Made by a program: the position numbers and the translations under genes. The notes below the pieces were generated by a model. The model saw nothing but the letters and a program-made list of their open reading frames with translations, had not been told where the DNA came from and ran no database searches. Below are positions 25,659 through 34,963 of a stretch of 64,000 nucleotides of DNA, one piece after another (the first letter of the stretch is position 1; each line of letters begins with the position of its first letter). Origin of the DNA: Hahella sp050299855 (GTDB lineage: Bacteria > Pseudomonadota > Gammaproteobacteria > Pseudomonadales > Oleiphilaceae); contig JBNKWQ010000020.1 in the NCBI GenBank assembly GCA_050299855.1, positions 41,464 through 105,463 on the forward strand. The letters are read 5' to 3'.

Positions 25659-26318
25659 TTAGCCCTGAATAGGTAACAGTTTGAGCTCAACACGACGGTT
25701 GGCTGAACGACCTTCAGCGGTACTGTTAGTCGCAACAGGATAACGCGGACCAAAACCGACCGCCTGGATACGCGATGCTGCGACACCCTGGGTTACCAGA
25801 AATTGGCCAACGCTCTGTGCACGCTGCTCACTAAGACGCTGATTAAGATCTGCACCACCGGTAGAATCCGTATGGCCTGCCACTTCAACCTTGGTTTTAT
25901 CGAATTCTTTCAACACCAGACCGACTGATTCCAGTGTGGAGAAGAAACCTGCTTTCACCTCTGAACGACCAGTATCGAAGGTAATATTTCCAGGCATAAC
26001 CAGCGTAATTTCATCACCGTTACGCACAACCCGGACGCCGGTACCTTCCAACTTATGGCGCAGTTCAGCTTCCTGCTTATCCATGTAATAACCAATACCC
26101 CCACCGATGGCACCACCAGCAGCAGCTCCGATAAGCGCACCCTTACCACGATCTTTTTTACTGGAGGTAGCGGCACCGATCACGGCACCTGAAACGGCCC
26201 CGAAGATTGCGCCCGTAGTGGCCTTAGAGGTTTGTTGCTCGCCCGTGTATGGATCATAGGTCTGACACCCGGCAGTCAGAGCCCCGGCTACAACAAGAGC
26301 ACACAGCTTAAATTTCAT
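25659..26318 (-). CDS. OmpA-family outer-membrane lipoprotein (YiaD-like)
   Basis: 219 residues. Lipobox GALTAGC gives lipidated Cys18. A glycine-zipper region (about 35-80: GAIFGAVSGAVIGAATSS and GAAAGGAIGGGIGYYMD) is followed by an OmpA-like peptidoglycan-binding domain (about 110-215) with NITFDTGRSEV, VEVAGHTDSTG, LSEQRAQSVGQFL and EGRSANRRVEL; the Asp and Arg that hold diaminopimelate are present. The architecture is that of YiaD. It should link the outer membrane to the cell wall. A single gene. Confidence 0.92.
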   Translation of the reverse strand: MKFKLCALVVAGALTAGCQTYDPYTGEQQTSKATTGAIFGAVSGAVIGAATSSKKDRGKGALIGAAAGGAIGGGIGYYMDKQEAELRHKLEGTGVRVVRNGDEITLVMPGNITFDTGRSEVKAGFFSTLESVGLVLKEFDKTKVEVAGHTDSTGGADLNQRLSEQRAQSVGQFLVTQGVAASRIQAVGFGPRYPVATNSTAEGRSANRRVELKLLPIQG

Positions 26319-26497
26319 TCCGAATTCTCCGAATCATTCATTGATGGCTTATAAATTAGTTGATGCCGCCTTAACAGAAGCTGAAGCGATTATTCTTTTA
26401 GGCAACGTCACAACTCTTATAGTGCCACTAATTATGCCGTGAGCCAGTTGACCTGTCTGCAATGGATATCAAGAGTTGTGTTGCAATTCGTTAATGC

Positions 26498-27484
26498 TTA
26501 GGCGGTATCCTGATCTGACGACGCCAGTGCCTGGTTAAATGCTTCAATCATCCAGCCGAACGCAGCATTACGAATAGAAACAGACTCATTGACCAGTTGA
26601 TGCCGTCCTTCAGGTAAATATTTCACCTCAGCATTGGGTAACAGCTTTTGTAACTGGGGGATATTATGTTTCCAATCAACAGTAGTGTCCTCCTGGCCCT
26701 GAATGATAGTTACAGGATGGGACAAGGGTTCTGTCGCCTCTATTTCCTTTACCCAGCGCCTCAGCGCACCGACCCAGTCTATGGAAACAGTCTTGGATTG
26801 CAACGGATCCTTGTCTTTTAGAAAACGGATAAATTCACTGTCATGGGAATTCGGCATGAACACCCGCTTCCAGGTACGCAAGAATGGCCCAAGCAAAGAG
26901 TGCAATACTAACGCCGAACGCCACCCCAGAGGCCGTACCAGAGGAGCCAACAGCACCCAGTGTTTGAAGGGGCTGGTTTGCTGATTGAATCGATGACGGC
27001 ATAAGTACTCCACCAGCACAGCTGCCCCCGTACTTTGCCCGACTGCCAACCAGGGCTCCGGCAAATGTCCGCGGCATACATCAAGGCAGGCCTGCAACAC
27101 TTCCTGATATTGGGAAAAAGCCTTGATCGACACCGGTTCGCCACTTGACAAACCATGCCCCGGGAGATCGTAGGCAACCACTCCATAACCTTCTCGAATC
27201 AGATATTCAATCAAATGCCCGTATAGCCCGACATGGTCAAAATAGCCGTGCAGAACAAATACGGTTCCTTTGGGACGAGGCGGAGTGTATACGTGGGTGG
27301 CAATCCTGAATCCCAGCGCTTCAAAATAACCAAGTCTGTGGCTGATATCGGTAATCCGGAATTCCTTATCGATGCGGTAATAATGACAATAACGCGCTTC
27401 GATATCAGTCATCTCCGGTGCATCTGTAAACGACAATGGCCGCAGTTGTGCACTGAGTTGAGCTCTGTCCCAAAATGGTGTCAT
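26498..27484 (-). CDS. Alpha/beta hydrolase, lysophospholipase/monoacylglycerol lipase-like
   Basis: 328 residues. The fold signatures are VFVLHGYFDHVGLYGHLIEY (oxyanion strand), GYGVVAYDLPGHGLSSG and the nucleophile elbow GQSTGA, with acid IIQGQEDTTVDW and base EGRHQLVNE. This matches the Hydrolase_4 group that includes YtpA and monoacylglycerol lipases. No signal peptide is evident, so it is probably cytoplasmic or peripheral. The substrate is inferred. ATG at 27482-27484. The fba terminator lies just upstream. Confidence 0.85.
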   Translation of the reverse strand: MTPFWDRAQLSAQLRPLSFTDAPEMTDIEARYCHYYRIDKEFRITDISHRLGYFEALGFRIATHVYTPPRPKGTVFVLHGYFDHVGLYGHLIEYLIREGYGVVAYDLPGHGLSSGEPVSIKAFSQYQEVLQACLDVCRGHLPEPWLAVGQSTGAAVLVEYLCRHRFNQQTSPFKHWVLLAPLVRPLGWRSALVLHSLLGPFLRTWKRVFMPNSHDSEFIRFLKDKDPLQSKTVSIDWVGALRRWVKEIEATEPLSHPVTIIQGQEDTTVDWKHNIPQLQKLLPNAEVKYLPEGRHQLVNESVSIRNAAFGWMIEAFNQALASSDQDTA

Positions 27485-27499
27485 TCAAAATTCCATCAT

Positions 27500-27534
27500 A
27501 AAAAAAGCCACCCTGGCAACCTACCCTGGTGGCT
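27500..27534 (-). terminator. Rho-independent terminator after fba
   Basis: On the minus strand a stem AGCCACC/GGTGGCT with a further inner pairing (CAGGGT/ACCCTG-like) is followed by a T-rich run (T6-T7). It closes the tkt-epd-pgk-fba run. Confidence 0.85.
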
Positions 27535-27617
27535 CTTAGCAAATCAAGCAGGTAACTCATTGTCTCCAGAGGGCTGCTGTTATGGAAACAACCATTCTGG
27601 AGACAAACCCTATCGAA

Positions 27618-28682
27618 TTAGTTGACCTGAGGATCCAATGCTCCGGAAGCATATTTTGCAGCCATACCATCCAGGCTGATCACCTTGATCTTGCTGGCTT
27701 TGCCTGCAGTACCGAAAGCTTCATACCTGGCAATACAAATATCCTTCATGGCATTAGTGGCATGAGTCAGATACTTGCGGGGATCAAATTCAGATTTGTT
27801 TTGTGCCAGGAAACGGCGAATCGCACCAGTTGACGCAAGTCGCAAATCAGTGTCGATGTTAACTTTGCGCACGCCATACTTGATACCTTCCTGAATTTCT
27901 TCCACCGGCACACCATAGGTTTCTGCGATTTCACCACCAAACTCATTGATTATTGCCAGCCAGTCCTGGGGCACAGAAGAAGATCCGTGCATCACCAGAT
28001 GAGTGCCTGGGATACGCTGGTGGATGGCTTTGATGCGTTCAATGGCCAGAATGTCACCGGTAGGCGGGCGCGTAAACTTGTACGCACCGTGACTGGTGCC
28101 AATGGCGATGGCCAAGGCATCGACCTGCGTTTTATGGACAAAGTCAGCCGCTTCATCAGGGTCAGTCAGCATCTGGTCGTGACTTAAGGTGCCTTCTGCA
28201 CCAATGCCGTCCTCTTCACCAGCCTGCCCTGTCTCCAGCGAGCCCAGGCAACCCAGTTCACCTTCAACGGACACGCCGCAGGCATGCGCCATTTCCACTG
28301 TACGGCGAGTTACACCTACGTTGTACTCGTAATCGGTGGGTGTTTTCCCGTCTTCACCAAGAGAACCATCCATCATAACGGAGGAAAAGCCCAATTGAAT
28401 GGAACGCTGACATACCGCCGGAGAGGTACCGTGATCCTGGTGCATCACCACAGGAATATGTGGAAACTCTTCTACTGCCGCCAGAATCAAATGGCGCAGG
28501 AAAGGAGCCCCTGCATATTTCCGGGCGCCGGCAGAAGCCTGTACGATAACCGGGCTGTCTGTTTGGTCTGCCGCTTCCATAATGGCGCGCATTTGCTCCA
28601 GATTGTTTACATTAAATGCCGGAACGCCGTATTCGTACTCAGCGGCATGGTCCAGAAGCTGGCGCATAGTGATCAATGCCAT
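27618..28682 (-). CDS. fba: Class II fructose-bisphosphate aldolase (Calvin-type subtype)
   Basis: 354 residues. Zn and substrate motifs are visible: MHQDHGTSPAVCQRSIQLGFSSVM is split across HQDHG and SVMMDGS, then VEGELGCLG, the insertion ETGQAGEEDGIG, AIGTSHGAYKF and LVMHGSSSVP. The long central insert and KVNIDTDLRLA place it in the Fba subtype found with Calvin-cycle and pseudomonad enzymes. It splits or forms fructose-1,6-bisphosphate. It is last in the glycolytic run, 150 bp after pgk. ATG at 28680-28682. Confidence 0.95.
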   Translation of the reverse strand: MALITMRQLLDHAAEYEYGVPAFNVNNLEQMRAIMEAADQTDSPVIVQASAGARKYAGAPFLRHLILAAVEEFPHIPVVMHQDHGTSPAVCQRSIQLGFSSVMMDGSLGEDGKTPTDYEYNVGVTRRTVEMAHACGVSVEGELGCLGSLETGQAGEEDGIGAEGTLSHDQMLTDPDEAADFVHKTQVDALAIAIGTSHGAYKFTRPPTGDILAIERIKAIHQRIPGTHLVMHGSSSVPQDWLAIINEFGGEIAETYGVPVEEIQEGIKYGVRKVNIDTDLRLASTGAIRRFLAQNKSEFDPRKYLTHATNAMKDICIARYEAFGTAGKASKIKVISLDGMAAKYASGALDPQVN

Positions 28683-28777
28683 CGATCTTCCCTCAGTTGC
28701 ATAAATGGTTAGTAATGAATTTAGTGATTAGTAATTTAATGATTAATCACTAGCTTAATAACTCGTAAAAACATAGG

Positions 28778-28800
28778 CGCCGGGTTGGCAAAACCCGGCG
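28778..28800 (-). terminator. Hairpin between pgk and fba
   Basis: A 9-bp perfect GC-rich stem CGCCGGGTT/AACCCGGCG with a 5-nt loop, 32 bp past the pgk stop. On the minus strand it is followed by CCTATGTTTTTACG, a weak and displaced T tract. It may be an attenuating terminator or an RNA-processing hairpin that sets different pgk and fba levels. Confidence 0.55.
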
Positions 28801-28832
28801 TTCGACCCTGTATTATATTGGATTGTTTTGAA

Positions 28833-29999
28833 CTAGTTTACGGCACGTTGCTGTAGCATCGCCACAGCAGGCAGTGTTTTCCCTTCCACAAATTCAAGAA
28901 ATGCGCCACCGCCAGTTGAAATATAGGAAATTTTATCCATCACTCCGTACTTGTCGATGGCCGCTAAAGTGTCACCTCCACCAGCAATGGAAAACCCCTC
29001 TGATGCCGCGATAGCTTTGGCTATAGCCTCAGTACCGCCACCAAATTGATCGAATTCAAATACGCCTACCGGACCGTTCCAAAGAATGGTTTTGGCGGAG
29101 GTTAGCACTTCTGCCAACTGGGCAGCAGTATCAGGTCCGATATCCAGAATCATGTCGCTATCGGTGACATCTGCAATTTGGCGGGTTGTTGCCACGGCGG
29201 ATTCACTGAACTCGCTGGCCACAACCACATCTGTGGGAAGCGGGATATTGACCTTGGCAGCGATAGTTTTAGCAGTATCCAACAAATCCATTTCACAGAG
29301 GGATTTGCCGACCTTGTACCCGGCTGCCGCAAGAAATGTATTGGCAATACCGCCACCCACGATCAGCGAATCGCAAACATCTGACAATGAATTCAGCACG
29401 TCGAGCTTGGTAGATACCTTGGAGCCGGCCACAATTGCCACCATCGGGCGCGCGGGTTTGTCGAGCGCCTTGCCCAGTGCTTCGAGCTCTGTTGCCAGCA
29501 AGGGACCGGCACAAGCAACGGGTGCGAACTTGCCCACACCATGAGTGGAGGCCTGTGCCCTGTGAGCCGTACCAAAAGCATCCATGACGAAGATATCACA
29601 CAGTGCGGCATACTTACGGGACAGGTCTTCTGCGTCTTTTTTCTCACCCACATTGAAGCGAACATTTTCAAACAAGACCAATTCGCCTTCCTGTACTTCA
29701 AAACCGCCTTCCAGGTAGTCCTGCAATAGTGGAACTTCAGCTCCCAAAAGTTGTGCGAGATGGCTTGCCACTGGTTGCATGGAGTCTTCCTCTGAAAACA
29801 CGCCTTCTTCCGGGCGGCCCAGGTGAGACATCACCATAACTTTGGCACCCTGCTCCAGAGCCAGTTTAATTGTGGGAAGTGCAGCCTGGATACGTGCGTC
29901 TGAAGTCACTTTTCCGTCTTTTACCGGAACGTTCAGGTCTTCGCGAATTAGAACCCGCTTCCCCTTCAGATCCAGATCGGTCATTTTGATTACTGACAT
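28833..29999 (-). CDS. pgk: Phosphoglycerate kinase
   Basis: 388 residues, the usual bacterial length. Motifs include KRVLIREDLNVP at the N terminus, VMSHLGRPEEG, FVMDAFGTAHRAQAS, the hinge region and the C-terminal GGGDTLAAI and STGGGAFLEFVEGK. It transfers phosphate between 1,3-bisphosphoglycerate and ADP. I chose the ATG at 29997-29999, with GAGAGG upstream, over an in-frame start 27 nt earlier. It lies between epd and fba on the minus strand; the 273 bp to epd could hold a separate promoter. Confidence 0.96.
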   Translation of the reverse strand: MSVIKMTDLDLKGKRVLIREDLNVPVKDGKVTSDARIQAALPTIKLALEQGAKVMVMSHLGRPEEGVFSEEDSMQPVASHLAQLLGAEVPLLQDYLEGGFEVQEGELVLFENVRFNVGEKKDAEDLSRKYAALCDIFVMDAFGTAHRAQASTHGVGKFAPVACAGPLLATELEALGKALDKPARPMVAIVAGSKVSTKLDVLNSLSDVCDSLIVGGGIANTFLAAAGYKVGKSLCEMDLLDTAKTIAAKVNIPLPTDVVVASEFSESAVATTRQIADVTDSDMILDIGPDTAAQLAEVLTSAKTILWNGPVGVFEFDQFGGGTEAIAKAIAASEGFSIAGGGDTLAAIDKYGVMDKISYISTGGGAFLEFVEGKTLPAVAMLQQRAVN

Positions 30000-30272
30000 G
30001 GTGGCTATCCTCTCAAGTTCTATCATGAATCGTTAGTCGGTTTCAGTTTTTCTCTGACAACCCTTCCCTACGGCGAATGTAACCTTCACCTCTCATTATT
30101 CTGTGTTGATCCCCTGCTTTTTTTGGAGATTTGCGTGCTGAATTATTAGCGTCAAGTGTCGTGGACTGGGAACCTACCTTCGCAACTCAGCATGACTGAG
30201 ATGTATTCTTGCTTATTCCCGTGTTAATGCTCACATGAATTTATGTCTGCACAGAGACATGAGGTCCGGCAA

Positions 30273-31292
30273 TCATTTCGCTGCCAGACCATACCAGTAG
30301 GCGCTGGTATCCAGCATCCGGTTGGCGAAGCCCCATTCGTTATCAAACCAGGCCATCACCTTGATCAGACGCTCTCCACTGACCTTAGTCTGGTTACCGT
30401 CTACCACTCCGCTGCGGCAGTCATGATTGAAGTCACAGGAAGTAAGAGGCTCTTCGGTATAACCAATAATACCGTCAAACTGCTGATCCGCAGCCCGACG
30501 GAGAATTCGGTTAACTTCATTGGAGGTCGTTTCCTGCCGAACACAAACAGTGAGATCCATCATTGAGACATTGATGACAGGCACCCTTACGGCATTAGCT
30601 TCAAACTTACCGGTCAGGTGGGGTAACAGGCGTTCGATACCTTTGGCCAGTCCGGTATTGACCGGCACCAGTGATGCCATAGCGCTACGAGTGCGACGCA
30701 GATCCTGGTGGTGGTACGCATCGATCACCGGCTGATCATTCATTGCCGAGTGAATCGTGGTAATCACCCCGCGCTCAATGCCTAGATGTTCATCCAGAAT
30801 CTTGATAATGGGGACAATGCAATTGGTGGTGCAGGAAGCATTTGAGACAATGGTAAAGTCAGCATTGAGCGCCTGATGGTTAATACCGAATACCACGGTG
30901 TGGTCCACAGAAGACTCTGCCGGTTGGGAAAACAGAACTTTGCCGGCCCCGGAACTGATATGCCCCTGCGCCGTGTCCCTATCGGAAAACGCACCGGTAC
31001 ATTCCAGCACCAGATCGACTCCGATAGTACGCCAGGGCAGCTTTGTAGGATCAGATTCCCGCATCAGGGTAATGTTGTCGCCATTCACCATAAGCTGGCC
31101 GTCCCGCAACGACACTTCCCCACGGAAGGGTCCGTGTGTGGTGTCGTAACGGGTCAGGTAAGCAATGGTTTCTGCATCAGCAAGCTCATTGATGGCGACG
31201 ACCTGCATGGACTGACGATAGCCAGACTCGTACAAAGCACGCAGTACACACTGCCCGATACGCCCATACCCATTAATTGCCACTCGCAACAT
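30273..31292 (-). CDS. epd: Erythrose-4-phosphate dehydrogenase-type GAPDH-family enzyme
   Basis: 339 residues. The NAD-binding start is RVAINGYGRIGQ; the catalytic site is NASCTTNCIVP and the catalytic His lies in TTIHSAMNDQPVIDAYHHQDLRRTRSA. The sequence follows Epd in detail (VVAINELADAETIAYL, YDTTHGPF, SDRDTAQGHI, SCDFNHD, WFDNEWGFANRMLDTS). Epd makes 4-phosphoerythronate for pyridoxal phosphate synthesis; in pseudomonads the gene in this place is often annotated gap. A GAPDH role cannot be excluded by sequence. It lies between tkt (59-bp gap) and pgk. ATG at 31290-31292. Confidence 0.9.
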   Translation of the reverse strand: MLRVAINGYGRIGQCVLRALYESGYRQSMQVVAINELADAETIAYLTRYDTTHGPFRGEVSLRDGQLMVNGDNITLMRESDPTKLPWRTIGVDLVLECTGAFSDRDTAQGHISSGAGKVLFSQPAESSVDHTVVFGINHQALNADFTIVSNASCTTNCIVPIIKILDEHLGIERGVITTIHSAMNDQPVIDAYHHQDLRRTRSAMASLVPVNTGLAKGIERLLPHLTGKFEANAVRVPVINVSMMDLTVCVRQETTSNEVNRILRRAADQQFDGIIGYTEEPLTSCDFNHDCRSGVVDGNQTKVSGERLIKVMAWFDNEWGFANRMLDTSAYWYGLAAK

Positions 31293-31351
31293 AGCGCTGC
31301 CTTACCTCGAAAGTACTGACGACAAAATTCAACCACAGATCCCAATCCAAG

Positions 31352-33361
31352 TTAGCCGTCGATTGACTCCAACAGCTCACTGGCTTGTGCGACGACATTG
31401 TCAACAGTGAAGCCAAACTCTTCGAACAGCAGAGGGGCAGGTGCTGATTCACCAAAAGTGGTCATACCGATAATACGACCATCCAGGCCGACATACTTAT
31501 GCCAGTAGTCTTCATGGGCCGCTTCAATGGCCAGGCGAGCAGTCACTTGCAGAGGCAATACGGATTGACGGTAGCTGCTGTCCTGCTTTTCAAATACATC
31601 AGTGGACGGCATGGAAACCACACGCACTTTCTTGCCCTGTGCACTGAGTTGCTCCGCTGCACTAACAGCCAGGCCAACTTCAGATCCAGTGGCAATCAGA
31701 ATCAGTTCTGGCAGGCCGTCGCAATCCTTCAGGACATACCCGCCCTTCGCTACATTGGCCAGTTGTTCAGACGAACGTGGCTGATGAGGCAGATTCTGAC
31801 GTGAGAAAATCATCGCAGTCGGGCCGTCTTCACGGGTAATCGCCGCCTTCCAGGCGACTGCGGATTCAACCGTGTCACAGGGACGCCAGGTACTCATATT
31901 CGGTGTGGTACGCAGGTTGGTCAGCTGTTCGATCGGCTGGTGGGTCGGGCCATCTTCACCCAGACCTATGGAATCGTGTGTAAACACAAAGATAGAGCGT
32001 TGTTTCATCAACGCCGCCATACGGACCGCATTACGGGCGTATTCCATGAATACCAGAAATGTCGCTCCGTAAGGAATGAAACCGCCGTGCAACGCAATAC
32101 CATTCATGATGGCTGACATGCCGAACTCACGCACACCGTAGAACAGGTAGTTACCGGCAGCATCCTCCTTGGTGATGCCTTTGCTGTCTTTCCACAGCGT
32201 CAGGTTGGAACCTGCCAGGTCTGCAGAACCACCCAGGAGTTCAGGCAACAGTGGCGCGTAGGCGTTGATAGAATTTTGCGAAGCTTTACGGCTGGCGATG
32301 GATTCGCCTTTTTCCTGGCAGGCTTCTATATAGGCATCTGCTTGTGCTACAAATTCAGCAGGCAGCTCGCCCTTGGAGCGGCGAACCAGCTCAGCAGCCA
32401 GTTCTGGATAGGCCGCCTGATAGGCTTCAAACCGGGCACTCCATTGTGCCTGTGACTGGGCTCCCTTTTCTTTGGCGCTCCACTCGGCATAAATTTCTTC
32501 CGGAACCACAAAAGGTTCATGACTCCAACCCAAAGCAGCGCGGGTAGCGGTAATTTCATCGTCACCCAGAGGGGCGCCATGACATTCCTCTTTACCCTGC
32601 TTGTTAGGTGCGCCAAAACCGATAATGGTTTTGCAGCAGATCAGGGTGGGACGGCTGTCGTCACTACGGGCAGTCTCAATGGCAGCTTTCACAGCATCGC
32701 TGTCATGCCCGTCAACGCCTGGAATAACCTGCCAGCCATAAGCTTCAAAACGCTTGGGAGTATTATCGGTGAACCAGCCTTCCACTTCGCCGTCGATGGA
32801 AATGCCGTTGTCGTCATAGAAACAGATCAGTTTGCCCAGACCCAGGGTGCCCGCCAATGAGGATACTTCGTGAGAAATACCTTCCATCAGACAGCCGTCG
32901 CCAAGGAAAGCATAAGTGTAGTGGTCAACCACCTCGTGGCCATCGCGATTAAACTGGGCCGCCAGCGCTTTCTCGGCAATGGCCATGCCAACAGCGTTGG
33001 CAATACCCTGCCCCAGAGGGCCGGTCGTGGTTTCTACACCAGGAGCATAGCCGTATTCAGGATGGCCGGGAGTTCTGGAATGCAATTGACGGAAGTTTTT
33101 CAGATCCTCGATACCGAGATCATATCCGCTAAGGTGCAACAAGGAGTAGAGCAGCATAGAGCCGTGACCATTGGAGAGCACGAAGCGGTCGCGGTTGATC
33201 CAGGCAGGATCAGCAGGATTATGATGCAGGTAGTCCCGCCACAATACTTCGGCTATGTCAGCCATACCCATGGGGGCACCAGGGTGACCTGACTTGGCTT
33301 TTTGCACTGCGTCCATGCTCAACGCCCGGATGGCATTGGCGAGTTCTTTACGCGACGGCAT
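31352..33361 (-). CDS. tkt: Transketolase
   Basis: 669 residues, the standard length. Thiamine-diphosphate and substrate motifs are present: KSGHPGAPMGMADIAEVLW, the GDGCLMEGISHE box ending in the N-D region FYDDNGISIDG, ETTTGPLGQGIANAVG and the C-terminal FTHDSIGLGEDGPTHQPIEQL. It moves two-carbon units in the pentose-phosphate and Calvin cycles. First gene of the tkt-epd-pgk-fba run. ATG at 33359-33361, with AGGAG upstream. Confidence 0.97.
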   Translation of the reverse strand: MPSRKELANAIRALSMDAVQKAKSGHPGAPMGMADIAEVLWRDYLHHNPADPAWINRDRFVLSNGHGSMLLYSLLHLSGYDLGIEDLKNFRQLHSRTPGHPEYGYAPGVETTTGPLGQGIANAVGMAIAEKALAAQFNRDGHEVVDHYTYAFLGDGCLMEGISHEVSSLAGTLGLGKLICFYDDNGISIDGEVEGWFTDNTPKRFEAYGWQVIPGVDGHDSDAVKAAIETARSDDSRPTLICCKTIIGFGAPNKQGKEECHGAPLGDDEITATRAALGWSHEPFVVPEEIYAEWSAKEKGAQSQAQWSARFEAYQAAYPELAAELVRRSKGELPAEFVAQADAYIEACQEKGESIASRKASQNSINAYAPLLPELLGGSADLAGSNLTLWKDSKGITKEDAAGNYLFYGVREFGMSAIMNGIALHGGFIPYGATFLVFMEYARNAVRMAALMKQRSIFVFTHDSIGLGEDGPTHQPIEQLTNLRTTPNMSTWRPCDTVESAVAWKAAITREDGPTAMIFSRQNLPHQPRSSEQLANVAKGGYVLKDCDGLPELILIATGSEVGLAVSAAEQLSAQGKKVRVVSMPSTDVFEKQDSSYRQSVLPLQVTARLAIEAAHEDYWHKYVGLDGRIIGMTTFGESAPAPLLFEEFGFTVDNVVAQASELLESIDG

Positions 33362-33698
33362 TCATTTACTCCTGCTCGAATCGAGTCTTAGTTCAATGGT
33401 GTGGCTTGGCTAAATCGGCCAACTGCGAAAAAAGGACGGGTATTTTCTAATATTAAGAAGGTGGGAGCAAATTTGATTATAAAAAGTCACTCGCATGCAC
33501 TTTATTACGGTAAACACTGTATTTTTCTGCCAAACAAGCCTGCTCTATTCTCTGGATGGCATGCCTACACATATCCTCAGCAAAAGCCTTTAGCGACCTA
33601 TCAGAGCATAGCTCCTTCAAAAACCTACAACATCTATATCAATTTATTTTGATATAGATGTTGTAGGTCAGATTTGATGCTGATAAACTTTCGACCCT
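33362..33698. other. Divergent intergenic region between tkt and the SahR-like gene
   Basis: 337 bp that must hold the tkt promoter (minus strand) and the regulator promoter (plus strand). Apart from the large inverted repeat at 33623-33668, described separately, I see no terminator, further repeat or coding sequence. Confidence 0.6.
33623..33668. promoter_or_regulatory. 20-bp perfect inverted repeat upstream of the SahR-like gene
   Basis: Arms at 33623-33642 and 33649-33668 are perfect reverse complements (left arm ACCTACAACATCTATATCAA) around a 6-nt centre TTTATT. The right arm ends 30 bp before the regulator ATG. ArsR-type proteins bind palindromes of this kind, so it is a good candidate for the regulator's own operator. 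As RNA it would form an unusually long hairpin. No T tract follows, so it is not a standard terminator. Confidence 0.7.
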
Positions 33699-34718
33699 AT
33701 GACAGCTCAAGCCAATTTGATACATGGCGTAGATAAACCACCGGCTACGCACTCCTTTACCGACCTTGCGGCAATTTATAAGGCAAGCGGTGATCCTATG
33801 CGCCTGGAAATCCTGCGTATTCTTGAGCGGGATACCTATGGCGTTCTTGAGCTGTCCGCCATTTTTGAGGTGCGCCAATCCGCGATGAGCCATCACCTGA
33901 AGGTGTTGGCAAAAGCAGGTCTTGTTGAAGCTCAGCGTGAAGGGAACAGTATTTTCTACCGCCGCCCGGTGTTAACTTCCGCCAGCCCTTCCGATATTGC
34001 CAGAGCTGATCTGCTGGCCAATGTGGATCAACTGCCGGTGCCTCCAATAACGCAGTTGGGCATTGCCAATGTACGTGAACAAAGAGCCCTGCAAAGCCAG
34101 GCTTTTTTTGCCCGCAATGCGGATCACTTTAAGGCTCATCAGGAATTGATTGCTGAGTTCAGCTTATACGCCAAACCTGCCAGGGAGTTACTGGAACAGG
34201 CCCGCAAGCCGGGAATGAAATCGGTACTGGAAATTGGCCCTGGCGAGGGTGCATTCCTGCAGGATCTGAGTGAACTTTTTGAGCAGGTTATCGCTTTAGA
34301 CAATTCCAGCGAGATGCTGGAGCAGGCACGCGGATGCGCTCACCAGCATCAATTAAGCAACATAGAATTTATCCTGGGCACCACCACCCATGCTCTGAAA
34401 CTTGGTAAACAGGTGGATGCCATCGTCATCAATATGGTGTTACACCACGTACCCTCACCTGCGACACTGATCAGCGACTGCGCGCAACTTCTTAAACCAG
34501 GGGGCGCCCTGATTGTCAGCGAGCTCAGCCGTCATGACCAAAGCTGGGCCAAGGATTCATGCGGGGATTTATGGTTGGGGTTTGATAGTGCCGAGATCTC
34601 CCAGTGGGCTGACCAGGCCGGACTCATTGATGGTGAAAGTTTATATATAGGTGTCCGTAACGGATTTCAGATCCAGGTACGGCAGTTCCTCGCACCTGTT
34701 TCAGGGCATGAACAATAA
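33699..34718 (+). CDS. sahR: ArsR-family regulator fused to a SAM-methyltransferase fold (SahR-like)
   Basis: 339 residues. An ArsR winged helix covers about 20-95 (MRLEILRILE, recognition helix VRQSAMSHHLKVLAKAGLV). A class-I methyltransferase fold follows, with motif I VLEIGPGEGAFLQ (176-188), IALDNSSEMLEQA and VINMVLHHVPSP. SahR is the name given to such fusions that control the methionine/SAM cycle; the next genes here are metK, ahcY and metF, which agrees well. The methyltransferase fold probably senses SAM or S-adenosylhomocysteine rather than catalysing. There is no strong ribosome-binding site before the ATG. Confidence 0.82.
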   Translation: MTAQANLIHGVDKPPATHSFTDLAAIYKASGDPMRLEILRILERDTYGVLELSAIFEVRQSAMSHHLKVLAKAGLVEAQREGNSIFYRRPVLTSASPSDIARADLLANVDQLPVPPITQLGIANVREQRALQSQAFFARNADHFKAHQELIAEFSLYAKPARELLEQARKPGMKSVLEIGPGEGAFLQDLSELFEQVIALDNSSEMLEQARGCAHQHQLSNIEFILGTTTHALKLGKQVDAIVINMVLHHVPSPATLISDCAQLLKPGGALIVSELSRHDQSWAKDSCGDLWLGFDSAEISQWADQAGLIDGESLYIGVRNGFQIQVRQFLAPVSGHEQ

Positions 34719-34749
34719 AATCCGGAGGGGTTGAGCGTCGACTCTTCAT

Positions 34750-34783
34750 AGTCTGGACGACAAATTACAGTCTGGACGACAAA
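34750..34783. repeat. 15-bp direct repeat in the metK leader region
   Basis: AGTCTGGACGACAAA occurs at 34750-34764 and again at 34769-34783, a 19-bp period, in the 245-bp gap between the regulator and metK. The spacing of about two helical turns suits tandem protein binding. It could equally be a chance duplication. Confidence 0.65.
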
Positions 34784-34963
34784 CAAATTTTGTAATCCTT
34801 CGCAGTAACAATAATGCGGTCTGCGATGATGAATGAAACTGAATGAACTAACCCAGTACCTGTTTTAGTAAAGCAAGAGATCCATCAAGCATATAGAAAC
34901 GCTGTACTGATTTAATTTAACTCTGCGACAACCATTTCAGCCTGACAATATAGGAAGCATGCC

